Shown: positions 39,435 to 48,900, counted from the first letter of the stretch. The stretch is DNA of 64,000 nt from Sporotomaculum syntrophicum (GCF_009932395.1 NZ_LSRS01000002.1:1-64000); one strand, 5' to 3'. A program made the numbers and translations. The notes: generated by a model from the letters alone, not told the origin.

Positions 39435-41552
39435 TTGCAAAAAATTCAAACTGACTGTGGCTTGTGCATTAACTGCTGTGGCATTGATTGCTACGTAGAA
39501 GATGGGAGACTGGTAAAAGTTGAAGGCACCCCAAACCACTGGCTAAACAAAGGTCAAATCTGCTCCAAGGCTAAATTTCTGGTAGAGGCTACCTATTCCA
39601 CTAACCGCCTGCAATACCCGATGAAGAAGGTTGGCGGAAGAATTGACAAGGGCAGATTTGAAAGGATCTCCTGGGAACAGGCCTACAAAGAAATCGGCGA
39701 CAAACTATTGGAGCTACGCGAAAAATACGGTGCCCGCACCCTGGCAACCTGGACCGGTTCAGTAGGCGTTGAGCACTTTGAAATGGCTGCTTTTAACCAG
39801 CGTTTTGCCAAAGCTTACGGCAGCCCTAACTTCTTTAACCCTGAAGGCATCTGCTTCCGTACCCGGATCCTGGCCCGCCAGATCACCTTTGGACGCTATC
39901 CGGTAGAACAACCGCGGAATGCCAAATTGATTATTCTCTGGGGACATAATCCGGAGGCCAGTTACTTCCCAATCGGCATAGATATTCGTGAAAGACTTCA
40001 AAACGGTGAATTGGAATTGGTGGTTATTGACGTACGCAAAATTCCGCTAGCCAATGAAGGTCTTTACTTACAACCCCGCCCGGGCACTGACGCCGCTATT
40101 GCCCTAGCTATGATAAACACTATCATTGAAGAAGACCTGTATGATCACGAATTTGTTGAAAATTGGTGCACCGGCTTTGATAAGTTGACCGAACACGTTA
40201 AGGATATGACACCGGAGTGGGCCGCAGAAATCAGCGGCGTAGCGGCCACAGATATTAGAAAAGTCGCCCGGATGTTTGCCAATACCAAAAATGCCGCTAT
40301 TTTGGAAGGTGTAGGCCACTTGAACCAGTATCAAAACGGCCTGCAAACTGAAAGATGCTTTAACATTTTGATCGCTATTACCGGCAAAGTCGACCGTCCT
40401 GGCGGATGGGTCACCTGCCCGCAAGTTCGCCTAGCCGACCTGCGCGTGCCCGTCGAAGAAAAAAGTTTGGGCTACGACGAATACCCGATTTTCCACCAGT
40501 TTAACAAACGTACTCCGCCATACGGCTCTGCATCCATGATGACCGAAGCCATGATTACTGAAAAACCGTACCCGATCAAGGCCTTCATTAGCTCGGGCAG
40601 CAACCCGGTTTTGACCTTCCCTGATACGGGACGTTTTATCGAGGCTATGAAAAATACCGAGTTATTTGTCAGCATTGACCCTTATATGACCGAAACCAGT
40701 CAGCTGGCTGATTATGCTCTGCCGGCCTGCACATTTATAGAAGAGACCGGTGTTGGTGGCTTCCCCTATGGTATTACGCACTGCACACCTTACATTATGC
40801 TACGTAAAAAAGTCATTGAGCCACTGTATGAAAGCAAGCCGATCTGGAGCATCTGGAGTGAGTTGGGACGTCAAATTGGTTTAGGCGAGTACTTCCCCTG
40901 GAAAACCGACGAAGAGGTAGCGGAACATCTATTCTCCACTACCGGGGTCACCTATCAGCAATTGGTCGAGCATCCTGAAGGTATGTATTTCGGTGAAATA
41001 GAATATGAAGTCTACAAAAAAATCGGCTTTGCTACCGATAGCGGTAAAGTAGAACTCTATTCCGCACAAATGGAAGCTTTGGGAGCGGATGGCCTGCCGA
41101 GCCATGTTGAGCCGGAACAAAGCTACGTGGCCAATCCGGAACTGGCTGCAAAATACCCGGAAATCTTGCTCACCGGCGCCAGGCACCAGGAATATATCGG
41201 AGCCCAAATGCACGATGTACCCGGCCTGCGGGCAATCATGCAAGAACCACATGCCATGATCCATCCGGTTACCGCCAAGAAATATAACATTATCGATGGC
41301 GAATTGATGGGCGTGGAATCACCGCGCGGCATGATTAAGATTAAAGCCCATGTAACAGAAGATATCAGACCTGGTGCGGTATCTATTCCTCACGGCTGGG
41401 CAGGTTCCAACGTTAATGTGCTGCTGGATGCTATGGTTAGGGACAAAGTGTCCGGTTATATTACTATGAGAGGTAATGCCGTCCGCCTGGTAAAATTAGA
41501 CCAAGTAACTGAGCTAGGTTCTACAACAGTCTATAAAGAGGTTGTAAGATAA
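39435..41552 (+). CDS. Molybdopterin oxidoreductase (DMSO-reductase family; formate dehydrogenase/acetylene hydratase-like)
   Basis: 705 aa. The TTG at 39435 has GGAGG 9 nt upstream; a TTG at 39426 lies inside that SD. An N-terminal [4Fe-4S] motif (Cys8, Cys11, Cys15, Cys43) is followed by bis-MGD-binding domains. The metal-ligand position is Cys140 (EGICFRTR), so it is not a selenoprotein. Other family segments: LWGHNPEAS, VIDVRKIPLANEGLYLQPRPGTDAAIALAMIN, FISSGSNPVLTFPD, DYALPACTFIEETG and C-terminal HGWAGSNVN. There is no signal peptide, so it is cytoplasmic. No electron-transfer subunit is adjacent; fdhD follows. The N-terminal domain and Cys ligand setting resemble acetylene hydratase and thiosulfate-reductase-like enzymes as much as formate dehydrogenase, so the substrate is open. 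Confidence 0.88.
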   Translation: MQKIQTDCGLCINCCGIDCYVEDGRLVKVEGTPNHWLNKGQICSKAKFLVEATYSTNRLQYPMKKVGGRIDKGRFERISWEQAYKEIGDKLLELREKYGARTLATWTGSVGVEHFEMAAFNQRFAKAYGSPNFFNPEGICFRTRILARQITFGRYPVEQPRNAKLIILWGHNPEASYFPIGIDIRERLQNGELELVVIDVRKIPLANEGLYLQPRPGTDAAIALAMINTIIEEDLYDHEFVENWCTGFDKLTEHVKDMTPEWAAEISGVAATDIRKVARMFANTKNAAILEGVGHLNQYQNGLQTERCFNILIAITGKVDRPGGWVTCPQVRLADLRVPVEEKSLGYDEYPIFHQFNKRTPPYGSASMMTEAMITEKPYPIKAFISSGSNPVLTFPDTGRFIEAMKNTELFVSIDPYMTETSQLADYALPACTFIEETGVGGFPYGITHCTPYIMLRKKVIEPLYESKPIWSIWSELGRQIGLGEYFPWKTDEEVAEHLFSTTGVTYQQLVEHPEGMYFGEIEYEVYKKIGFATDSGKVELYSAQMEALGADGLPSHVEPEQSYVANPELAAKYPEILLTGARHQEYIGAQMHDVPGLRAIMQEPHAMIHPVTAKKYNIIDGELMGVESPRGMIKIKAHVTEDIRPGAVSIPHGWAGSNVNVLLDAMVRDKVSGYITMRGNAVRLVKLDQVTELGSTTVYKEVVR

Positions 41553-41723
41553 GTCAAATGCACTATTTTGACTCATTCTAGACTAAAACTTAATAATATT
41601 GTAAAATAAAGATACGTCGGTGTCATACTAGAGATTATGTACGATACCGGCGTTATTTAATAATCAAACCGTCCTGTTTATAAATAATTATACCTTACCC
41701 TATATAGCTAAGGAGGGAGAAGT

Positions 41724-42530
41724 GTGATTGAGTTAACCGAAGCTTATACTTTAATACCGGTAACCAGGTATAGAAGCGGTGTCTTTTCTACCTGCGAAGA
41801 CAAGGTTATCAAGGAGGTACCCGTTAACTTAATATTAAATAATTTTGAATTTTCCACTATGACTTGTTCCCCGTACGATCTTAAGGAAATGGTGATAGGC
41901 TTTTTGTATTCCGAGGGATTAATACAACACTCGTCAGACATTAAAAGCATTACTATTGATCAGGCCGGCAAAACAGTCAAAGTCGAAACTACGACAGAAG
42001 GTGTAACCGAAGATAAATTTGTCAAACGTCTGGTCACAACAAGCTGCTCCCGGGGAGGCCCTTCCCTATATTTTTTTAATAGTGCTAAAAGAGTAACACC
42101 CGTCTCTACCGATCTTAAAATTAAAATAACGCCAGGCGAAATCTTTTCTTTATGCAATGAGGTAGAGAGAAATTCTCCCCTGTTCCGGACAACCGGTGGC
42201 TCGCACAGTGCCGCGCTCTGTACAAATGAAAAAATACTTTTTATTTATGAAGATGTCGGTAGACACAACGCCGTAGACAAGGTAGCAGGCCATGCTCTGT
42301 TAAACAATGTTACTTTGTCAGATAAAATTCTGATCTTTAGCGGGCGGATAGCCTCTGAAATATTAATTAAAGTAGCTAAAATGGGTATCCCGCTTATTGC
42401 TGCTCGTTCCGCCCCCACGGAGCTGGCTGTTAATCTGGCCAAGGAATTCGGCATTACTATTGTGGGATTTGTGCGCACCGACAAGTTTACTATTTATTCA
42501 CATGAATACCGGGTAGTAAAAAATCAATAA
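41724..42530 (+). CDS. fdhD: Formate dehydrogenase accessory sulfurtransferase FdhD
   Basis: 268 aa, GTG at 41724 with AAGGAGG 7 nt upstream. FdhD passes sulfur from a cysteine desulfurase to the Mo/W centre of formate dehydrogenases. Motifs: EVPVNLILNN, EFSTMTCSPYDLKEMVIGFLYSEG, TTGGSHSAALC, YEDVGRHNAVDKVAGHAL and FSGRIASEILIKVAKMGIP. The cysteine loop (TTSCSRGG) has one Cys where E. coli has CxxC. It lies 171 bp after the oxidoreductase gene and is probably co-expressed; this is the main argument that the oxidoreductase is formate dehydrogenase-like. Confidence 0.95.
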   Translation: MIELTEAYTLIPVTRYRSGVFSTCEDKVIKEVPVNLILNNFEFSTMTCSPYDLKEMVIGFLYSEGLIQHSSDIKSITIDQAGKTVKVETTTEGVTEDKFVKRLVTTSCSRGGPSLYFFNSAKRVTPVSTDLKIKITPGEIFSLCNEVERNSPLFRTTGGSHSAALCTNEKILFIYEDVGRHNAVDKVAGHALLNNVTLSDKILIFSGRIASEILIKVAKMGIPLIAARSAPTELAVNLAKEFGITIVGFVRTDKFTIYSHEYRVVKNQ

Positions 42531-42605
42531 TTCCATAAAATTAAAAACTACTATAATCAGGCTATATCCTTACCAATTTTTTTGTTAAGTAGCTTTCTTG
42601 CATAT

Positions 42606-42655
42606 AAAAAGAGGGCATTTCCATTTTTATAAAAATAGAATTGTAAAGTGCCCTC
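42606..42655 (-). terminator. Terminator after the carboxyltransferase gene
   Basis: GAGGGCA (42611-42617) pairs with TGCCCTC (42649-42655), with an inner ATTTTTATAAAAAT palindrome and T5 on the minus strand. It also faces the end of fdhD on plus. Confidence 0.8.
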
Positions 42656-42689
42656 CCATGTTGCCAAGGTATTATTATCTAATCTTGTT

Positions 42690-44213
42690 TTAAACAGGTA
42701 TGTTGCCGTGCTTTTTATTAAGCCGAACTACCTGTTTATTATTTAATATTTTTAAAGCGTTAATAATTTTTTGTCTCGTTTCCCTGGGATCAATAACGTC
42801 ATCAACATAACCACGGGAACTAGCTACATAAGGATTAGCAAACTTTTCTTGATATTCTTCCACCAACAATTTCTTTGTTGCTTCCGGATTAGCTGCAGTT
42901 TCAATTTCTTGACGATGAGTAATATGAACTGCCCCCTCCGGTCCCATTACTGCTATTTCCGCAATCGGCCAAGCATATACAATATCAGAGCGCAGTGAAC
43001 TGCTGCACATTGCGATATATGCTCCACCGTAGGCCTTACGCAAGATAATAGTTATTTTGGGTACGGTTGCCTCCGCATAAGCATATAGTATTTTTGCCCC
43101 ATGCCTGATTATTCCGCCAAATTCCTGAGTTGTTCCAGGTAAAAAGCCCGGTACATCCATAAAAGTAACGAGTGGTATATTGAACGCATCACAAAATCTA
43201 ACAAAGCGACTGATCTTAATGGAGGCGTTGATATCCAGGCAACCCGCCAAGTAATCAGGCTGATTGGCCACAATGCCGATAGACTGCCCATTAATACGTC
43301 CGAAACCAATAACCGCATTCTTTGCATAATGTGGATAAACTTCAAAAAATTCACTGCCATCAACTATTGCATTAATAATTTTTTTAACATCATAAGTTAG
43401 ACAAGATTGATCCGGGATGATGTTTAAAAGCTCTTCTTTATTAACGGATGGCTCTTTAACGGGCTTAAGCGGCGGTTTTTCCTGGTTATTGGATGGCAAA
43501 TAACTAAGCAACTGCTTTACCATATCCAAACAATGTTCCTCGTTTTCACCCATAAAATGGGCTACACCACTGATTTCGCTATGCGTCACAGCCCCACCCA
43601 GCTGTTCCATGCTGACTTCTTCACCGGTTACCACTTGAATTACCTGGGGTCCGGTAATAAACATTTGTCCCGTATTTTGGACCATAAAAATAAAATCCAT
43701 TAAAGCGGGCGAATAAACTGCTCCTCCGGCACAAGGCCCCATAATCACGCATAATTGAGGAATTAAGCCGGAGGCCATGGTGTTACGGTATAGAATTTCC
43801 CCAAAACCGTTTAATGCATCTACGCCTTCCTGAATCCTCGCCCCTCCCGAATCATTTAAGCCTATAATAGGGGCGCCTGTGCGCATGGCCAAATCCAAGA
43901 CTTTGCAAGTTTTTTGGGAGTGCACCCGTCCAAGTGAACCGCCGGAAACCGTAAAATCCTGGGCATAAACATATACTTCTCTGCCATTAATTAATCCATA
44001 TCCGGTAACGACTCCCTCTCCGGGGTTATTATCCGGGTCACCGGCAAAGGCTCCTATTTCTTTAAATGTACCTGGGTCAAAAAGATAGTTGATTCTCTCC
44101 CGGGCTGTCTCTTTGCCAGCCCTATGTTGCTTGTCAATTTTATTTTCTCCACCGCCAGCATGTACTTTTGCCCTTAACTTATCAAGCTGAGCCATCTTTT
44201 TCCGCATAACCAC
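42690..44213 (-). CDS. Acyl-CoA carboxyltransferase (methylmalonyl-CoA decarboxylase alpha / propionyl-CoA carboxylase beta family)
   Basis: 507 aa, GTG start, AGGAGG 13 nt upstream (long spacing; a Met two codons later is an alternative). Two crotonase-fold halves typical of biotin-dependent carboxyltransferases: TARERINYLFDPGTFKE, AQDFTVSGGSLGRVHSQK, LNDSGGARIQEGVDAL and GPCAGGAVYSPALMDFI in the first; PGFLPGTTQEFGGIIRHGAKILYAYAEATVPKIT and GGAYIAMCSSSLRSD in the second. It moves CO2 between biotin and propionyl/methylmalonyl-CoA or a similar substrate. No biotin carboxylase, carrier or sodium-pump subunit is adjacent, so partners lie elsewhere. Confidence 0.93.
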   Translation of the reverse strand: MVMRKKMAQLDKLRAKVHAGGGENKIDKQHRAGKETARERINYLFDPGTFKEIGAFAGDPDNNPGEGVVTGYGLINGREVYVYAQDFTVSGGSLGRVHSQKTCKVLDLAMRTGAPIIGLNDSGGARIQEGVDALNGFGEILYRNTMASGLIPQLCVIMGPCAGGAVYSPALMDFIFMVQNTGQMFITGPQVIQVVTGEEVSMEQLGGAVTHSEISGVAHFMGENEEHCLDMVKQLLSYLPSNNQEKPPLKPVKEPSVNKEELLNIIPDQSCLTYDVKKIINAIVDGSEFFEVYPHYAKNAVIGFGRINGQSIGIVANQPDYLAGCLDINASIKISRFVRFCDAFNIPLVTFMDVPGFLPGTTQEFGGIIRHGAKILYAYAEATVPKITIILRKAYGGAYIAMCSSSLRSDIVYAWPIAEIAVMGPEGAVHITHRQEIETAANPEATKKLLVEEYQEKFANPYVASSRGYVDDVIDPRETRQKIINALKILNNKQVVRLNKKHGNIPV

Positions 44214-44421
44214 TATTGTAAAAAATCCTCCTCAACACTTATACAGACCTTATATTTTATTATGCCCAAGTACCACCCCATTAAAAAGTTAATTCCAAAT
44301 TTCAGCTATAATAGCATGACTGCTATTAACGAACAGCAATTAAACCATAGTAAATCCATATGTTAAAGGTTAATTTCGAACTGCGAGCACGTCGCTGCCA
44401 AGGGCGACACTCACACTGCCC

Positions 44422-44444
44422 AAAAAAAACGCCGTAAAACGGCG
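44422..44444 (-). terminator. Terminator after the small basic protein gene
   Basis: Minus strand CGCCGTTTTACGGCG followed by T8. Confidence 0.92.
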
Positions 44445-44452
44445 CTATCGTA

Positions 44453-44689
44453 TTAATGGATGACTGGTTTTTCATAATCAATTTCACTAAGCTCGATTAA
44501 ATTTTTTCCCCTCCGGTCCAGCTCAGATAAATGCTCATCCAAACGCTTGCGTTTTTTGGGCGCTGGTTGACCTGGCGCTATCTCCCCAGGCCGACCGTAT
44601 TTTCTTTGCAGCTCCTCCAATTCATGCTGTGAAAGATAATAATTAGTGGAGTTAGAATGTTTTTGGTTTTTAGACTTCACATAATCCAT
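44453..44689 (-). CDS. Small hydrophilic protein of unknown function
   Basis: 78 aa, very charged (basic centre PAPKKRKRLDEHL), no membrane helix or recognised domain. GAGGTG lies 7 nt upstream of the ATG, and a good terminator follows, so it is probably a real monocistronic gene. I do not recognise it. Confidence 0.65.
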   Translation of the reverse strand: MDYVKSKNQKHSNSTNYYLSQHELEELQRKYGRPGEIAPGQPAPKKRKRLDEHLSELDRRGKNLIELSEIDYEKPVIH

Positions 44690-44806
44690 ATGTTGTCACC
44701 TCAGCTTTTTTGTAATTTGGAAGTTACAAAGCCCCGCATCTTAAACCATGAACCCACCTGATTAGTTTAAAGAATTTTAAAAAATGTACACATGTTAATT
44801 AACAAC

Positions 44807-45451
44807 TTATATGGAATGTAAAGTAAGGTATTTCAGAACGTCGGCAAAACCGGATATGGGTATGGCAGGAATTCCCTCTGACCGGCAGAACTCAAACAGT
44901 CGTCCTTTAGCAAACACTTGGCTACTACGCCTGGCAGGACAAGTGTCGGAAATGCCATCACCGACATAAATCACTTGACTGCCCGTATCAGTTAAGCTTT
45001 CAATTAAGGAACGCTTACAGGTACCACATAAGCCACAGTTCCGATTAATGTAGTTACAACTGATACGAAACCCATTTTCATAGACCAGGTGATTAGCATA
45101 ATAGGGTAAATTAAATTTAAATTTTTTTAGAATATAATCAATGCAAAAGTCATAGCCATCGCTTAGTACATAAACCGGATAGCCTTGTTCCCTGCAGAAA
45201 TCAACAAAATCACTGAAGCCTTCATCTATTTGAATTGTATCCAACAGCTTGCTCAAGTCTGCCAATGTGGCATGGAAAAGCTGGAATGTCATGTTAGCGC
45301 ATTCCTCGGTGGAAATTTCTCTTTTCTCCCATAGCTCATTAATTTGCAGCCAGCCCTCGCCGGCAAAAGTTTCTACCATGGCTGTACAAGTATCCCTCTG
45401 GGTAATGGTACCATCAAAATCAACAAACATTACTTTTTTTGTTACCTGCAT
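44807..45451 (-). CDS. HAD-superfamily (MtnX/phosphoserine phosphatase-like) phosphatase
   Basis: 214 aa, ATG with AGGT upstream. HAD motif I FVDFDGTIT (nucleophile Asp), motif II VLSDGYDF and motif IV VGDGISDTCPA are all intact. A CGLCGTCK cysteine cluster (about 141-148) is an added feature that may bind zinc. Closest general match is the MtnX / HAD-IB group (2-hydroxy-3-keto-5-methylthiopentenyl-1-phosphate or phosphoserine phosphatase); without methionine-salvage genes nearby the substrate is uncertain. It ends the folate block, 9 bp after folK-thiE. Confidence 0.85.
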   Translation of the reverse strand: MQVTKKVMFVDFDGTITQRDTCTAMVETFAGEGWLQINELWEKREISTEECANMTFQLFHATLADLSKLLDTIQIDEGFSDFVDFCREQGYPVYVLSDGYDFCIDYILKKFKFNLPYYANHLVYENGFRISCNYINRNCGLCGTCKRSLIESLTDTGSQVIYVGDGISDTCPARRSSQVFAKGRLFEFCRSEGIPAIPISGFADVLKYLTLHSI

Positions 45452-45460
45452 TCTTATTAC

Positions 45461-46627
45461 CTAATCTTTCTTATGCCAAGCAGTATATAACTCCCTTGAA
45501 GCATTGGCCGGATTAAAGCTGCCCAGGATAGCTGAGACAACGGATATGCCATCTACGCCAGACCTCCTGACTTGGCTTACATTTCTCACATTAATGCCGC
45601 CGATGCCTACTACGGGAATAGACACAGCTTCTTTAATGCTACGCAGTCCTTCTACTCCCAATGGTTCAATAGGAGTTGATTTGGTTTGGGTAGCGTAAAC
45701 AGGGCCTGCCCCTAGATAATCAGCTCCGTTTCTTTCCCCATATACGGCTTCTTCGATATTTGCAACAGAATAGCCAACTATTTTCTGTGGTCCCAGCATT
45801 TCCCTGACCACCTGAAGAGGCAGGTCCTCCTGGCCAATATGAATACCGTCGGCATCAACGGCCAAAGCAATATCCAACCGATCATTAATCAGTAAAGGCA
45901 CCTGATACTTACAGGTAAGGTCTTTTAAACCAAGAGCAATTTGATAGAAATCCCGGCTAGACGTATGTTTTTCTCTAAGCTGTACCAGTGTAACCCCACC
46001 CTGCAACGCGGCCTCTACTGCATGATATAGATCCCGACCTTCTAAAATAGCACGATCGGTAACCAAGTATAAACTATAATTACAATTCATTTTTTTCACC
46101 ACATCTTTATATCGTCTTTGCTCAGCATAAATTTCTTGCTCCTCCGCTAAGCGTCGGGCTAATAACTGCGCCTTTTGGCCATCAATAACCAGACCCGGAT
46201 TTAAATCTGCCAGAGGCACCATAACGAAAGCCCGCTGAGTCATGCGGGGATGCGGCACTTGCAGCTCAGGTTCCAGGATGGTTTGCTCACCATACAGTAA
46301 TATATCCAGATCCACGGTGCGTGGGCCCCAGCGCATTACCCGCACCCGGCCCAGGTCATTCTCAATTTGCTGTAAGGCAGTAAGCAGTTGGCGGGGAGTT
46401 AAAGTGGTACTCACCTCGGCTACGGTATTAATAAAGTAGTTCTGTTCAGTATAACCTATTGGAGCAGAACGGTATAAGGGCGCTACAGTATCAACAGTCA
46501 GATTTGGTAATTCATTCAACCGCTTAAGTGCCTCGGCAATAGTAGCCCGGCTGTCGCCAATATTAGCACCCAGACCGATATAACAACGTACTGGTCCCAT
46601 TGTATCCACCCCAAGCAGAGTATTCAC
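45461..46627 (-). CDS. folK-thiE: FolK-ThiE fusion: HPPK joined to thiamine-phosphate synthase
   Basis: 388 aa in one uninterrupted frame. Residues about 10-165 are 6-hydroxymethyl-7,8-dihydropterin pyrophosphokinase (CYIGLGANIGDSRATI; GPRTVDLDILLYG; VPHPRMTQRAFVMVPLAD). A charged linker (LAEEQEIYAEQRRYKDVVKK) joins it to residues about 185-388, thiamine-phosphate synthase (LYLVTDR; LVQLREKH; LLINDRLDIALAVDADGIHIGQED; GPVYATQTKST; VVGIGGIN). The GTG at 46627 overlaps the folB stop (GTGA); ATG at 46600 with GGGGTGG before it is an alternative. Joining a folate enzyme to a thiamine enzyme is unusual; both use pyrophosphate chemistry, but no shared pathway step is known. Confidence 0.9.
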   Translation of the reverse strand: MNTLLGVDTMGPVRCYIGLGANIGDSRATIAEALKRLNELPNLTVDTVAPLYRSAPIGYTEQNYFINTVAEVSTTLTPRQLLTALQQIENDLGRVRVMRWGPRTVDLDILLYGEQTILEPELQVPHPRMTQRAFVMVPLADLNPGLVIDGQKAQLLARRLAEEQEIYAEQRRYKDVVKKMNCNYSLYLVTDRAILEGRDLYHAVEAALQGGVTLVQLREKHTSSRDFYQIALGLKDLTCKYQVPLLINDRLDIALAVDADGIHIGQEDLPLQVVREMLGPQKIVGYSVANIEEAVYGERNGADYLGAGPVYATQTKSTPIEPLGVEGLRSIKEAVSIPVVGIGGINVRNVSQVRRSGVDGISVVSAILGSFNPANASRELYTAWHKKD

Positions 46628-47013
46628 TGATAGCTCACCACCCTGGTTTGGGAACGGACAATTTCTACGGCCATATAGCTAAATTGCCCGAGCACAGGGG
46701 CAGCAGGCTTTTTGACCCGGACCAGCACCTGCTGCACATCAAATTGGTGCAGCAATTTGAAAGCTATTTTCTCGGCCACTGCCTCAATTAATTTACAGGG
46801 TGAGCCGGTTACCACCTGTCGCACTACCTCATACGCTTCGGCATAGCTCACTGTTTTACTGGGGTCATCACTTTCCCCAGCTCTGCGCAAATCTAATTGT
46901 AGTTCCACATCCACCACAAACTGCTGTCCTAACTCCCTTTCCTGGGGTAGTACACCGTGATACCCGTAAAAGCTCATGCTACTCATTACTATTTTATCCA
47001 GGCAAATCGCCAC
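46624..47013 (-). CDS. folB: Dihydroneopterin aldolase
   Basis: 129 aa, GTG start. Cleaves dihydroneopterin to 6-hydroxymethyl-dihydropterin and glycolaldehyde. Motifs: GYHGVLPQERELGQQFVVDVEL near the start, TVSYAEAYEVV, KLIEAVAEKIA and VRVKKPAAPV. It is 6 bp after folP and overlaps folK-thiE by 4 bp, so the folP-folB-folK genes are one tightly coupled unit. Confidence 0.95.
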   Translation of the reverse strand: MAICLDKIVMSSMSFYGYHGVLPQERELGQQFVVDVELQLDLRRAGESDDPSKTVSYAEAYEVVRQVVTGSPCKLIEAVAEKIAFKLLHQFDVQQVLVRVKKPAAPVLGQFSYMAVEIVRSQTRVVSYQ

Positions 47014-47019
47014 CTTCTA

Positions 47020-48219
47020 CTAGTTGGTCCTTTGTTGATTCCGCACCACTGCATCAGTCATCCGGGCAACCCTAACCATTTCCTTAACATCATGTACCCG
47101 GACTATATCCGTTCCGCTTGCTATACCCAGCGCAACAGTAGCAGCAGTACCCTCTACCCTCTGATCTAATGGTAAACCAAGTACTTTGCCGATCATAGAC
47201 TTGCGGGATGTGCCCAGCAGCACGGGTAGCCCTAGACAATCCAGCTCTTGAAGGCGGCGCAACACCTCAAGATTCTGCTCGGACGTCTTGCCCAAACCGA
47301 TACCGGGGTCAATGATTATATTTTCCCTGGGTATCCCGGACTGCTCAGCTTTCGATATGCTCTCTTGAAAAAATTGTACCATGTCACCCATTAAATCACG
47401 GTAGATAGTATTTTGCTGGTTGTGCATCAGTACCACAGGCACTTGGTATTCTGCCAACACAGAGGCCATACCTGGGTCTGCCCGCAACGCCCACTGGTCG
47501 TTAATTATATGGGCTCCTACCTCCAAAGCACGCCGAGCTACTAACGCTTTAGTGGTGTCAACACTGATGGGGACGTTAAGCTCACGCACCAGCACCTTCA
47601 GTACAGGTATCACCCGGTCCAGCTCCTCTTCTGTGCTTACCGGTGTATAACCGGGACGAGTGGATTCGCCGCCCAAATCAATTATATCGGCACCCTCATC
47701 CACCATACGACGAGCCTGAGCTATGGCAGCATCAATGTGATAATACCTGCCTCCGTCGGAAAAAGAATCAGGCGTAACATTAAGAATACCCATCACCAAA
47801 GTCCTCTCTCCCAGGGGCAATTTTTTATCTCTGCAGATTAGCTCCCTGGGCGGACGATCCCTCAAATTATTGATTAATTCCTCCAGCTGGTCGGCCAGAA
47901 TGCCCAGCTGAAAGGGCTGCATACGCAATTTTTTTATAACCTCGCGGTACTGTTTTTCGGTACCCATCAGCAGTACATCGGTTTTTTCCACTGAGCAGTC
48001 CACAGAACCCCTGGAAGTAGCGGCATCGGCACCCTTACCAAGCATTTCCTGTTTGATTATGTTAGCTTGTCGGGGTGTTAAGTCAAATATCTTTACCATA
48101 CGGTGCAACGCTTTTGGTGCCATGACAGCACAGCCGCCAGGATCTACCCCAATTTTTCTAAATTCCTCCATAATTCCGGTCCAGGTTGGTACTACCAAAT
48201 TATGCATCTTAAAGGACAC
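47020..48219 (-). CDS. folP: Dihydropteroate synthase with N-terminal extension
   Basis: 399 aa, longer than the usual 270-280. GTG at 48219 has GGGGGG upstream. The catalytic TIM barrel starts near residue 140: VMGILNVTPDSFSDGG (pterin/phosphate loop), DLGGESTRPG, ISVDTTKA, DPGIGLGKT and LGTSRKSMIG. Residues 1-130 form an extra domain (KALHRMVKIFDLTPRQANIIKQEM) of unknown role, seen in some Clostridia and Thermoanaerobacteria (from memory). First gene of the folate unit. Confidence 0.95.
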   Translation of the reverse strand: MSFKMHNLVVPTWTGIMEEFRKIGVDPGGCAVMAPKALHRMVKIFDLTPRQANIIKQEMLGKGADAATSRGSVDCSVEKTDVLLMGTEKQYREVIKKLRMQPFQLGILADQLEELINNLRDRPPRELICRDKKLPLGERTLVMGILNVTPDSFSDGGRYYHIDAAIAQARRMVDEGADIIDLGGESTRPGYTPVSTEEELDRVIPVLKVLVRELNVPISVDTTKALVARRALEVGAHIINDQWALRADPGMASVLAEYQVPVVLMHNQQNTIYRDLMGDMVQFFQESISKAEQSGIPRENIIIDPGIGLGKTSEQNLEVLRRLQELDCLGLPVLLGTSRKSMIGKVLGLPLDQRVEGTAATVALGIASGTDIVRVHDVKEMVRVARMTDAVVRNQQRTN

Positions 48220-48306
48220 TATGATCCCCCCGATTTCTCAAAACTTATCCTTATGTAACGATACTCTTTTTATTAATCTAACTCTTTTTTTAGTCTAAAG
48301 CCCGGT

Positions 48307-48900
48307 CTAATATAAAAGTACACCGGCAGTTTCCATATGGCTGATTTTGTAGCAATCGTCCCGAGCAGCACAGTGAAAACATGGGCGGGCTAAATCATCA
48401 GCCCGACAGATATACCGGCCCAGTTGACTGGCTTCGGTGCCACCGGTACGGTGCTCAGCAATAGCCCTAATGATCAATCTTTGCTCAGCACCAGTAAATC
48501 CAGCACGACTCAATACTTCACCAGCCATACGGGCTCCTGCAAAGGCGTGGTTTTCGCAGGTTTCGTATTCCACCCATCGAGCGATGTCATGCAACAAACC
48601 GGCGGCAAATATTATCTCTTTAACTTGCCTAAGTACTCCCGAAATATTTATGGCTGTCGCATTTTCTTTGGGGTCTGCATCAATCAATATTTTCAATAAA
48701 GGCTCTTTTCCCGACATATCACTAGTTAAGGAATTGCTAACCATACATGCTTCCAGTACCAACAAATAAGTAATGCGAGCCACATCCAACATGTGCTGTA
48801 AATCATGCCGGCAAAAGCGCCTGTTTTGCTCGCATACAGCATTGCGCTCGACACATTCTCTATACAGGGAGTCATTGATAATGCGGTTCACCCGATGCAA
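48307..48900 (-). CDS. HD-domain protein (putative phosphohydrolase)
   Basis: About 197 aa. TTG at 48900 has AGGAG 8 nt upstream; the GTG at 48909 touches that SD. HD motif: H in RHDLQHMLDVARI, HDIARW (metal-binding HD), EHR. The C-terminal part has four cysteines (CRADDLARPCFHCAARDDCYK), probably a zinc site. Similar proteins are common in Clostridia and unassigned. Likely cytoplasmic; it lies upstream of folP by 87 bp. Confidence 0.82.
   Translation of the reverse strand: MHRVNRIINDSLYRECVERNAVCEQNRRFCRHDLQHMLDVARITYLLVLEACMVSNSLTSDMSGKEPLLKILIDADPKENATAINISGVLRQVKEIIFAAGLLHDIARWVEYETCENHAFAGARMAGEVLSRAGFTGAEQRLIIRAIAEHRTGGTEASQLGRYICRADDLARPCFHCAARDDCYKISHMETAGVLLY

Noticed and set aside
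39435-41552. Selenocysteine formate dehydrogenase
   Set aside because: The active-site codon is Cys (residue 140) and there is no in-frame TGA or SECIS requirement.
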